Source: Oscheius onirici (Eukaryota; Nematoda; Chromadorea; Rhabditida; Rhabditidae). Taken from it: a stretch of DNA of 64,000 nucleotides. Below the pieces are notes generated by a model, which did no database searches, was not told the origin of the DNA, and was given only the letters and a program-made list of their open reading frames with translations. Position 1 is the first letter of the stretch. Each line of letters begins with the position of its first letter. The translations under genes were made by a program, and so were the position numbers. The DNA lies in assembly GCA_932521025.1 (NCBI GenBank), contig OW051468.1, forward strand, positions 6,634,064 to 6,698,063, given 5' to 3'. Positions 54,659-64,000 of this stretch are shown in pieces.

Positions 54659-57499
54659 AGAGTGGATATTTCTGGAAGACGAATAAAATATCTTGTTTCT
54701 CTCTTCATCTTTTTGTCTTGTTTCTATTGTTCAGATCTCTAACTTACATGCAATTTTCTCTTATTTCTATAAGAAAATTATACCCTGTCTCTTATTCTTC
54801 CCCTCTATGTTTATTTTTAATGCAAAGTTTTTACAGAAATGGCAATCGGCAAACTGGTCCTATAAGGCTACATAGATCAACGGATGGATTAAAGACAGTG
54901 AACATCCAAATCCAATGTTAAGAGACCGCTTTGCCTTCTAGACGAAAGATTGGCTAGGAACTCGCAGTATACTAACGTTCGTACCCGGTCCAGACGATGA
55001 GTGATTGGTTTTCGTTTGGAGTTGCATTCGTGGACAGAAAGGTTTCTAGATTTTTTGACATTCAAACAATTTGACATGTTCCATTTGGAAATGATTTTCA
55101 ATGGAGCATTCGATTACTCTTCCTATTCCGCTGATCCTGCTTTTACACTTGACTCTCGTGCTTTCTGGGACCTGATTCGGCTCTGATTCGGCCATTTATC
55201 AATAAACACTCACATGAAGTATAGTCATTCTCTATCATTCACTATTCCTTTTTTAGATAGTATAATGGCAGTCTCGCAGACACAATGCTCATTGTATTAC
55301 TGATTTATGGTAATGCTTTCGTGACAGATTGACGTCAATTAGACTCTCATTCTCGCCTAGTCTGCTTGCATTGAAAGGTCGGTTTCCTTTTCTCTTGTGA
55401 GTCAAATCGATTACAAATCCCACTAGCATCCATTATATTTATGGGCAGTCGCTACGGTCTCTCAGATGTCCTCGTGGCCCGATCAATTGCGTTGACAAGC
55501 AGTAATTAAGTGGTCGTCTTAATGCATGCAAATGAAGAGGTTGCCCCCCGTCTTGGACAAGCCAACAGGCTATTTTAGGTCAAGGAGGGCTAAACAGGTT
55601 GATACAATTTTAGGGAACACAGCACAACCCTAATCCTGTACTGACCATTATACTTGGGCAGCTCGAGCCGAGCCTGTTTTTGACTCTCGAACCGGCTCGG
55701 CTCGAAGACGTCCGCTAGCCGGCTCGGTTCGGTCTGGTAAAGAATCAGGCTCGGCTCGACCAAGCCTCTCGAGCCGGGTCGAAAAAAGCTCGAGCCTAAA
55801 AATTTCGGCTCGTGCCCAAGTATACTGACCATCGCGTCACTTCAGCTTCGAATTGAAAACAAGAAATCTAACATTTTGATATTCTGAAGAGTTGCAGAGT
55901 TTTGTCTCCTCTATAACTTTGTAGAACATGTCAGAACTTGAAATTTATTTCTGAGCGTGTTTTGATGGCAAACGTCGTCAAACTGAATTTCGTTCGACTC
56001 TTCGAAATCGTCATAAAGTTACATTTTTGAGCCCATCAATGTTCTGCAAAGTTGTAGAACAAACCGTGAGCTATAACTATGCAGAACATCAATAGAGTGG
56101 AAAATAGTTTTGAACCTTTCGAACGATTCTTCGAAGGGCGCGTAGTTTCTTTGCTTGTTTCAACGGTAGATATGAGTCTTGGCTTCCATTTGCACAAAAA
56201 GTGAGTTTTGCTGCTGGACAAAAGAGTCTTTAAGGAGTCTCTGCAGTCCATTTGATACTAAGAATCCTTCTCGCTCTCGCAATACGCAACTATCGATTGG
56301 TGAAAGGGCGGGGAGAGAGACGAGACTCTCGTTTGTTTGTTTTATACGTCCATTCCCCTAGGTGGAATTGACCGGCTGACCGACTCTGCGAAACACACCG
56401 GAAGTGATCTCATTTTGGTGAGAAAAGGATGTCACACGACCCTTTTATGGAACATGGCTGGCAAGGAGGCGGCAGGTAAGCAACACTATAATCCATTCTC
56501 TCAGCAAATTGTATCCTTCCTCTCTATCTTTCTTCATTTCCATTTTGTCTTTTTATATAGATTGCTTCAAATATTCATCAATAGTCTTTTTGAGTTCGCC
56601 AACGAACAATTCTATTATGCAAATTCAAAATATTCAGAGATCGTTCTCTTATCTCTCATACACCATTTTCTAATTTTTCACGTTTCTCTGACAGTTCAGC
56701 TACCCTACATGGTAGGAAACTTAGTTTTGAGCATACAACATTGAGAAAGATAGCAACAAAAGAGATCTCTTTCTGTGAAATGACCAGTATCATCATTCGT
56801 TTTAGAAGTGCACCGATTCAGGAGCTGTTCTTGTCTTACTGCCATCTTTTCTTTTGACTCCCTTCCATACTGTACCAATTACTCGTCTCCGTAATCCGAA
56901 CCAAAAACAATTAACAACAATCTGGCACTAGTTTGGTACTAAACCTTCCTGGTTTGAGACCGAACCTACTCTTTCGAGATAAAAAACTGTTCTTAAGAAT
57001 TTGCCAATCCTGGTTAAATCATCTTAGTTTTGCTTGATCCCTTGAAACCAGTCATCAGATTTTGTTCAAACTGACTGAGCAGATTGGAAGTCATTTTTTT
57101 CCTAACTCAGGTAACAGAGGATATTCTTTCAGTGTTAAGAGTTTTGTCTAGCAGAAAACCAATAGCAAACTACTTCACTCTTTCGTAAAGAACAAACAGT
57201 ATAACTGAAATTTCACTGTGCCTATTGACTGAACTTCCTGCCTTTCAGACTTGTTACTCGAACTAAAACAATTCCTTCTCTTTACTCTACTCAATTTTTT
57301 CAGCAGTTACCCAAAATAGAGTGAAAACAGTCTATTTTTCATCCTATTGTTCTTACGTATCTGTTCAGTCATTTGAACTCTTTCCATATCCAAAGTTGTC
57401 CAAGATTCTGTCGAGAGATCTGTTTATTTCCAATGGTTTCGCGTCGCCGGGGGCCCCTCCCTATTGACCAATACCTACTTATACTCACTTACATTTCAG
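54659..57499. other. 2.8 kb intergenic region upstream of aha-1
   Basis: AT-rich and without a supported gene. It contains the MITE at 55649-55823 and, at 55900-56100, three related TTGTAGAACA / GCAGAACAT motifs of unknown meaning. The first coding exon of aha-1, not identified, should lie toward its right end. Confidence 0.35.
55649..55823. mobile_element. Small GC-rich MITE with 9-bp target duplication
   Basis: The element begins TATACTTGGGCA and ends TGCCCAAGTAT, an inverted pair. ACTGACCAT flanks it on both sides (55640-55648 and 55824-55832). The interior is made of GGCTCGGCTCG / CGAGCCGAGCC motifs that fold back on each other and is far richer in GC than its surroundings. A 9-bp duplication fits Mutator-like elements. 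It has no coding capacity. Confidence 0.75.
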
Positions 57500-58982
57500 T
57501 CTGGACGATGATGATCTCGGAATGCCGTCGGGCAAATACGCCCGAATGGACGGTGGGGACGAGTTGGGAGAAAACAAGGAGCGCTTCGCGAGAGAAAATC
57601 ACAGCGAGGTAGATTTCGTTTTGAGACGGAAACAAGAAAAAATATTCAGATTGAGAGACGAAGACGAAACAAGATGACTCACTACATAAACGAGTTGGCC
57701 GAAATGGTGCCACAATGTGCTGCTTTGGGTCGAAAACCGGACAAGTTGACCATTTTGAGAATGGCCGTCTCGCACATGAAACAGATTCGTGGGCCGCAAG
57801 TCAACGTAAACTTGCTTTCAGTCCAAAAAACCCTACAATTCAGGAAGAAACAAACTATAAGCCGACTTTTTTGAGCGATCAGGAGCTAAAGCACTTGATA
57901 TTGGAAGCTGCCAACGGCTTCCTCTTTGTTGTGTGCTGTCAAACGGGCCGGGTTCTCTATGTGGCCGATTCCATCGTTCCTGTGCTCAACTTGAAGCAGG
58001 AGGAATGGCTTCATCACAATATTTCCGATCTGATCCATTCTGAAGATCAGGAAAAGATTCGTGATCAGCTTTGTGGGAGCGACGGCAGTGGGAATAAGGT
58101 TTTGGATCTGAAAACAGGTAACTTGCGACTAAAACTAGAAAAATTTGTGTTAGGAACGGTAAAAAGAGAAGCCGGAGCCCGAGTTCACATGAGTTGCCGT
58201 CGTGGTTTCATTTGTCGAATGAGGACAGGACCACTTGAACCTCTTCATCGGCTCAGGAATCGGCGGCCAGTTTTCCAACACAATGGTCAGTTTTCTCGAA
58301 TGAAAGAGGAAAAAACCTTTGTAGGAAGTAATTACGTGGTGATGCACTGTACCGGCTATATAAAAAATACTCCTCCGGTCGGAATCGAGTCGGCTGCTTC
58401 CTCTTGTCTCATCGCAATAGCCAGACTTCAAGTCGCCTCCATGCCAATTTGCGCAGATCCTTCGGTGAGCTCGCAATTTTCCGTGCGGATAGACGCCGAC
58501 GGCAAGATGACCTTCATCGACAGTCGGGCAAATCAGCTTCTTGGATTGAGCATGGATCAGATGATGGGACGTCCTTGGTGGACTCTGGTCCATCCAACGG
58601 AGGAGACGGCCCTGCGAGAGGTTTATATGAATGTCATGAGGTTTGTCGTCAAAAAGGAAATGGAAAACATGATAATTTCAGCAATTCGCAGGCGAGAACA
58701 AACCTCAGGGTCAGAACAAATAGCGACTATCTGCCCTGCGCTATCTCCGCCTACAAGTTTATGAATCCGTACAGTGACCAGTTCGAGTACATTGTGGCGA
58801 CTCATCAAATTCTGAATCCAGAAGACCCGAACTGGCAAGATGCAAATGTGTATTCTCAGCCAATTGTGAACTTTGCCGCGCCTCCTCAACAGGCTGATTG
58901 GCAGCCTCAGCCCGATGTACCTCGACAGCAAGAACCTCTGCCAGCTGCCTGGCCCCAGTGGGAACAACAGTATCACGCCTAA
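57500..58982 (+). CDS. aha-1: AHA-1/ARNT bHLH-PAS transcription factor
   Basis: ARNT is the common dimer partner of bHLH-PAS factors such as AHR-1, HIF-1 and CKY-1. The first recognised exon (after TTTCAG at 57500) reads [19 protein letters not shown]. The bHLH follows: [41 protein letters not shown] and [20 protein letters not shown] is [20 protein letters not shown] to [20 protein letters not shown]. The linker [20 protein letters not shown] leads to [24 protein letters not shown] and [20 protein letters not shown]. The tail is Gln/Pro-rich and ends PQWEQQYHA. The match to C. elegans AHA-1 is very high throughout. The start codon exon is missing from this model. A 44-nt intron joins IRGPQ to EETNYKPTF. 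Confidence 0.95.
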
Positions 58983-59045
58983 TTTATATCAACTGTGAAT
59001 AAATTTTGAACAAAAACAAGAAAAACAATTTGAAGTAAAAACAAC

Positions 59046-59893
59046 CTAGGAACTTTGTTGTCGAAGGAGGTAATCGGTGGCAGACAGATCACATGACCTC
59101 GGCTGTGAGAAATGTTCAGATGGCAGTTCGGCTACGTTCATATCGGATGGCTGCCAAGTTGTTGGGTTCCATTCTCCCTGAAAATATGCATATTTTTAGG
59201 GTTTTCAAGCGCAATTAGTTTGAATTTGTTACAATGATTTGTCTGTAAATAAAAACGAGCAATCGTATCGTTCTGTTAACCTTTCAGCTATTTTTCATTT
59301 CTAGGACCTATTGTTTGCTCATAAATTGCAAGCCTTAGATCGAAAGTGTTAAAATCCGATTTATGAACGTGTGGAAAGTCATAGGCAAGATTACGACAAA
59401 CAAAGCGAAAATTACCTGAATAGAAGGCACCAGTGAATTCTGTCTGCTCTCCAGCTTGACAGTAGCCTTGCCACTTCGCGAAAATAACAATTGGACATCT
59501 TTTTCGACATCTCCTATGTTCATATTTTTCGCATTGACCTGAATTACTTGGCCGTTTGCATATTCTGCCCGGATGATAGGAATTTGATTTCGCACCGGCT
59601 GCGTATAGATCACAATCGACGGGTTTTCTTTTCCTAAGAAGAAATATTTGACACAAAACATAAAAGAACCTACCCAATTTGACGATGTTTTCCTGAATGA
59701 AGTTCCGCATTCCAACACTTGCCTCGTCCTTTTTACAGAAACGGAATGTGATTCGGTGAAGTTGTGGACTATATTTCGAGACTCCATTGTACATCGGCTG
59801 CTTTAGATAGTCCGTAAAGCGCCAGGCATAGTTCAGCCCTTTTGCTGCACTGTAGACCGTCTTTATCCTGTCCACACGTGGCAAAGCTGGCAT
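59046..59893 (-). CDS. MRPL43: Mitochondrial ribosomal protein mL43 (MRPL43)
   Basis: A large-subunit mitoribosome protein with a thioredoxin-like fold. The start at 59893 reads MPALPRVDRIKTVYSAAKGL. Exons give YSPQLHRITFRFCKKDEASV and GMRNFIQENIVKLG, corresponding to the LxRxxFxxxxxxxxSxGxRxFV block, then ENPSIVIYTQPVRNQIPIIR, AEYANGQVIQVNAKNMN, SRSGKATVKLESRQNSLVPS and, in the last exon, IQGEWNPTTWQPSDMN, matching the conserved PSIQGxWxPFT ending. The protein then adds a tail of about 28 residues to a TAG at 59046. It is transcribed away from the ABHD gene. Confidence 0.88.
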
Positions 59894-59919
59894 TTCTATA
59901 GGTTGTTATTGTTTTCACA

Positions 59920-60276
59920 TCGTTTTAAGCTTATAAAAGAAAGAAAAACAAAGAAAATTGAGCAAATGGACAAATGAACCGCAAGTCCCTTTTTTCCGTT
60001 TGTAGCGAGCGGTTGCGCTGCGTATTTTCGCGCCAAAATATTTCAACTTTTGTTTGCGGTTCTCCATGATTTCTTCCCATTTCTGATCAATTTTCTCCCA
60101 TTGTCTTGTTCCATTAGCCAAAACCTTTTCTGAAACGTTCCCAGAAACAAATAGTTTGCAAAACATCAACCTAAACTGATTTAATGTGCTGTTTCGACGA
60201 ATATGTCCGTATACTGCTCATTTGCTTCTCTAGGTCAATTTCGAAACAAATCCAATCGATTTTAGGTCGGTAGTCA
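59920..60276 (-). CDS. Possible small protein, unresolved
   Basis: Two minus-strand segments look coding: MSRDYRPKIDWICFEIDLEK (start at 60276) and EKVLANGTRQWEKIDQKWEE continuing IMENRKQKLKYFGAKIRSAT (about 60000-60140). They could be joined across TTTAG...TTTCAG, but the phases I find do not fit. Highly charged and helical. It lies between MRPL43 and the ABHD gene. No family is recognised. Confidence 0.25.
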
Positions 60277-60310
60277 CGTGACATACATTGACCGTAGAAA
60301 TCATTCGTGG

Positions 60311-61668
60311 ATGCAGCAGCAAGGAAACGGCGGCCTTCGAGTAACAAATTTCGAACGAAATGAACAGGAAAAGACGTAAGATTCAATTATTTCTCAACAA
60401 TTTAACAAATATTGGTTTAGGAGCTGGTTTCAATGGGGAAAATCTTCTCTCACCCGTCTAGCCGAGGCAGAAGCACGACTATTCGCCAGTTTCAGAGCCA
60501 CCGTCGTAGGACGATTCGTCCCTGTACTATTTCCCTCGTTCATTGTTATTGTTACGTTTCAGATTCGTTTTCATTACAGCGACATCTACACTGTTACGGT
60601 TGAGCCGGAGGAGAAGAAAGCCGAAGAGCCGATCGTTTTGATGCACGGATTTGGAGCCGGAGTCGCTGTCTGGTGTCGAAACATCGGCGCTCTTGCCCGT
60701 CATCACACTGTTCACGCATTCGATCTACTAGGTACGGTTTTTCATCATTTGCTATCTCTCTAGAGTTGCTGTTATAAAAAAAAAACGTCCATGAAAGCAT
60801 TCTAATTTTATTTTTTCACAGGTTTCGCTCGATCTGATCGCCCTCCATTCTCAGAAGATCCAACTATAGCCGAACTCGAAATGGTACAGGCGATCGAAGA
60901 CTGGCGGAAGGGCATGGGTATTGAGAAGATGTACCTTGTAGCCCATTCCTTCGGCGCCTATCTGGCCTCTTCCTACACGCTCTCACACCCTAACCGCGTC
61001 AAACATCTCGTCCTCGTCGATCCATGGGGCTTCCCGGAAAAAGTCCTCCCGTCAGAGAAACAGGTATCCTATCTTTTCCTAGTAAAGTCAGCAACATGGT
61101 TCAGGTAACACCAACCCCATGGACAATTTACGTAGGCGGAATTTTAAGTTATTTCAATCCTCTAGCAACTCTCCGTGCTGCCGGTCCTTATGGTAACTCC
61201 TTCTTGTTGTGAAAGTTTTCATCTTCTGTAGGCCCGATGCTTGTAAAGAAGCTACGTCCAGACTTGAAGCTGCGATATTGCAGCGACAATTCTGACGACA
61301 TTTATGACTACATCTATAATTGCAATGCCCGGACTCCGACTGGCGAATCGGCCTTCAAAAATATGACTCTCCCCTACGGATGGGCCAAGCGTCCGATGGT
61401 CAAACGATTCAATGGAATCGATGAGAGTGTTCCGGTCACATTCATCTACGGCAGCAAGAGCTGGATCGACCCTGGACCCGCATTCGATATTCAGTCGGAG
61501 AGAAAAGGACATGTTGATGTACAAGTATGTCAAATTGCTATACATACAAGAAGCTAATATCACCATTTTTAGGTCATCAGAGGAGCCGGACACCACGTTT
61601 ATGCCGATGCGACACAAGCCTTTAACGAGATCGTACAATCTGTTGTAGACAACTACTGGAAGTCTTAG
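60311..61668 (+). CDS. ABHD4/ABHD5-type alpha/beta hydrolase
   Basis: The start [20 protein letters not shown] is at 60311. Exons give [20 protein letters not shown], then [20 protein letters not shown] (oxyanion HG), [37 protein letters not shown] with a nucleophile-elbow Ser, [35 protein letters not shown] with the acid region, and [20 protein letters not shown] with the catalytic His in the family HxVYAD block. ABHD4 is an N-acyl-phospholipid lysophospholipase; ABHD5 (CGI-58) is a lipid droplet coactivator of ATGL that has Asn in place of the Ser. Here the Ser is present, so hydrolase activity is possible. It lies next to aha-1 as C25A1.12 does in C. elegans (from memory). SPT16 starts 190 bases downstream on the same strand. 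Confidence 0.88.
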
Positions 61669-61857
61669 TGTTCATATCTTTCTGTATATACCCTGGTCCT
61701 AGTCGAAATAGTGCCTCACATTTGCCTTTGTACTTACCGGTCCTACAAAAATCTCAAGAAAGATTTCTATCTTTTTTTTTATTTACCGCTATATTTGCGG
61801 TTGTTACCCTCAGTTTACTTTTCATTTGTTTCTGTTTCTATCCGATACAAAGTTTAG

Positions 61858-64000
61858 ATGGTTCAAGTCGATAAGGATCGTTTCCTTCGACGGACGGAGA
61901 AGCTCTACGAGTTTTGGGTGCGTTCTTCTCCCTTATTTTGTCAAAAAAAAAGTCGTTTAGAACTCTGGCAAGTTCGGTCTGGACAAGGTTGACTCTCTGG
62001 TCATCGTGCTCGGAAGTGATGACAGCTACAGCAAGACTGCCCAATTTCAGGTTAGCTGTCGCTAAAATCCAGCTAAACTTGGTTTAGTCTCACTTCTTCA
62101 ACACGCAGTTGATGGACACCCTGGCCGTCTTTACCCAAAGTGGAATCTACATTTTGGCCAGCGCAAAAAAGGCCGACTACTTCAATTCGGTGGCTTCAGA
62201 CACGGCCCAGGGAGCTGTCCCTCCCATCTACTCTATTCAACGCAATAAGGTAAAAAAACCTGTAATTCTACAAGAAACTTACGTCGTTTAGACTGACAAG
62301 GACGAGGAAAACTTCACCAAGTTCGTCGAGCACATAAAGGAGGGCGGAAGCCGCGTCGGCTGTCTGCCGAAAGAGAAATTCGACGGCGACTTCTTCAAAG
62401 CTTGGATGAAAGTCTTTGGCGGCGAAGAGGATATCGAGAAGATCGACATCGGTTCGACTCTGGCCCAGTACTTTGCCTGCAAAGACGAGGAAGAGCTCAA
62501 ACAGTGCAAGACGGCCGGTGAAGCAGTCGGAAACTGGTGGCAGTCTTCCCGAAAGAAGCTTGTCGACGTAAGTTGATATTTCATAACCTTGAAGTAAGTC
62601 CTTTCTAGTTCATCTCTGAGAACAAGCGACCGCGCCACTCGAAAGTTGGACAAGAACTGGAGAAACTTCACAATGCGGGCTCCGTACAACATGGAATTGC
62701 CAAGGATCGTCTCGAGACTGCCTATCCGCCAATCGTGATGAGCGGCGGAAACTATTCATTCAAATGGAGTTTCGAGAGCGACGAGAAGACGGCTCTCCAC
62801 TACGGCACAATCATCACCTCGCTGGGAATTCGATTCGAGGTTTGTCAAGGGTCTTTTCCTCTAATTATTCATCTAATTCAGACCTACTGTGCCAATGTGA
62901 CCCGAACCTTGTTCATCGGTCCCACAGAGTCTCAGCAAGCCAACTACGAGGCCATTCTCGAGACGGAAAACGACCTGATTTCCTTCCTGATGCCCGGAGC
63001 TAAACTGTCCGACGTCTACAACAAGACGGTCGAGGCTTTGAAGAAGAGAAATCCGAAGCTGGCTGAGAATCTCTGGACCAAAGACCTTGGGTTTGTTTTA
63101 GCCTAGATTCTGTAAATTTTAATATTTTTAGATTCCTCACAGGAAGCTCGTTCCGTGACAACGCGTTTACCATCAGTGCCAAGTGTGAGGAGGAAGTTCA
63201 AGCCGGTATGGTCTTTGTCGTCTATCTCGGAGTCAACGATCTGAAGAACTCGGCAGCCAAAGATGAGAATGGAAAGAAGTATGCCATTGCCATTTCGGAT
63301 ACGGTTTGTTGATGATCCAGGTGCCCGTTATAACTAGAAGTTTCAGGTTATTGTCGAAGAATCTGGCGGAAAGTCTATCACGGAAAAGGCCAAGAACCGC
63401 CTGAAGTCGATCATGGTTCGGCTGGCCGAGGAAGATGACGGAGAGAAGGACGACAACAAAGGTTCTAGTTAGTTAGAAACGCACAGTTTCATTCAATGTA
63501 TTTGCAGAAAATGGCAACGATTTGGGTCGTGGCAAACGTAACGTGATGATGACGGATCAGACGAGAAACAAGGAGACGAACGAGGACAAGCGAAAGAATC
63601 ACCAGAAGGAATTGATGAAACAGCTCAATGAAAATGCTCAACTACGTCTAGCTCAACAGACTGGATCCAATGATGTCAAAAGGTACTTTTGTGTTTCGTA
63701 CCTTTAAAAATATGTTTAGAGCCAAAAAAAGCAACGTGAGCTACAAGACGTATGAAAAGTTCCCACAGGACGACGATCTGAGCAAGCTGAACATTCACGT
63801 CGACAGGAAACACGATACCGTAATCGTGCCCGTGTTTGGTGTTCCCATCCCGTTCCACATTTCTACTATCAAGGTCCGTTAAATATACGTACTTTACTTG
63901 TAATTTTTTTTAGAACTGCTCGCAATCGATAGAAGGCGACTTTACATATCTTCGCATCAACTTTGCCCATCCTGGCTCGAATATTGGAAAAGAAGCCGCA
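61858..64000 (+). CDS. spt-16: FACT complex subunit SPT16 (5' part, runs off the right edge)
   Basis: SPT16 is the large subunit of the FACT histone chaperone. The start MVQVDKDRFLRRTEKLYEFW follows AAAGTTTAG. The N-terminal aminopeptidase-P-like domain includes DSLVIVLGSDDSYSKTAQFQ, LMDTLAVFTQSGIYILASAK, SRVGCLPKEKFDGDFFKAWM, YPPIVMSGGNYSFKWSFESD, HYGTIITSLGIRFETYCANV and RTLFIGPTESQQANYEAILE; as in other SPT16 proteins it lacks metal ligands. Then come EEVQAGMVFVVYLGVNDLKN, a basic linker with RKNHQKELMKQLNENAQLRL and the start of the middle/PH region, DRKHDTVIVPVFGVPIPFHI and LRINFAHPGSNIGKEAA at the edge. About 620 residues are inside the window, some 60 percent of a typical protein. Confidence 0.95.

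Noticed and set aside
56337..56744. 135-codon plus-strand open frame upstream of aha-1
   Set aside because: Phe/Leu/Ile-rich like random AT-rich DNA, without splice or homology support.

Overview
The window is eukaryotic nuclear DNA, most likely from a free-living rhabditid-type nematode. Introns are short (mostly 35-60 nt) and end in TTTCAG, TTTTAG or similar. Several start codons sit directly behind a splice-acceptor-like sequence, as expected where mRNAs are trans-spliced to a leader. The ARNT orthologue reads very close to C. elegans AHA-1. Two gene pairs match C. elegans neighbours as I remember them: csnk-1 next to ced-12, and aha-1 next to an ABHD4/5-type hydrolase. Most recognisable genes have C. 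elegans orthologues on chromosome I (from memory).

Layout. Positions 1-9.4 kb carry minus-strand accessory genes: a TPM/MOLO1-type secreted protein, a small secreted proline-rich protein, a CUB-domain membrane protein and two or three unrecognised genes whose exon models I could only partly resolve. At 9.6-10.4 kb a histone H3-like fragment with a broken frame abuts an antisense pogo/Tigger-like transposase. From 11.2 to 18.2 kb, all on the minus strand, come an F-box/LRR-like gene with a long acidic tail, poly(ADP-ribose) glycohydrolase and an acidic disordered protein.

Positions 19.2-26.2 kb hold four closely spaced plus-strand genes that look like an operon: proteasome ATPase Rpt5, two SLC25A44-type mitochondrial carriers and mitochondrial ribosomal protein uL13m. 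Next, on the minus strand, are a DEAD-box helicase and a second helicase-fold gene that has lost its catalytic motifs, with a palindromic MITE between them. Then follow exocyst EXO84 (+), FACT subunit SSRP1 (-), RTN4IP1 (+) and an SLC17-type transporter (+).

Positions 45-54.7 kb carry casein kinase 1 gamma, CED-12/ELMO, 5-formyl-THF cyclo-ligase, an LRAT-fold protein and a BTB protein, all on the plus strand. A 2.8 kb gap with another small MITE separates them from AHA-1/ARNT, mitochondrial ribosomal protein mL43 (-), an ABHD4/5-type hydrolase and the second FACT subunit SPT16, which runs off the right edge.

Functionally the window mixes housekeeping complexes (proteasome, mitoribosome, exocyst, FACT) with signalling genes. 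No single pathway links them. The most unusual items are the BTB gene with a coding-looking extension after an in-frame UAG, the catalytically dead DEAD-box neighbour, the H3/transposase chimera, a carrier paralogue missing its third signature, two GC-AG introns and two well-bounded MITEs. Exon models were built by eye from frame, splice signals and family knowledge, so ends of poorly known genes are approximate.
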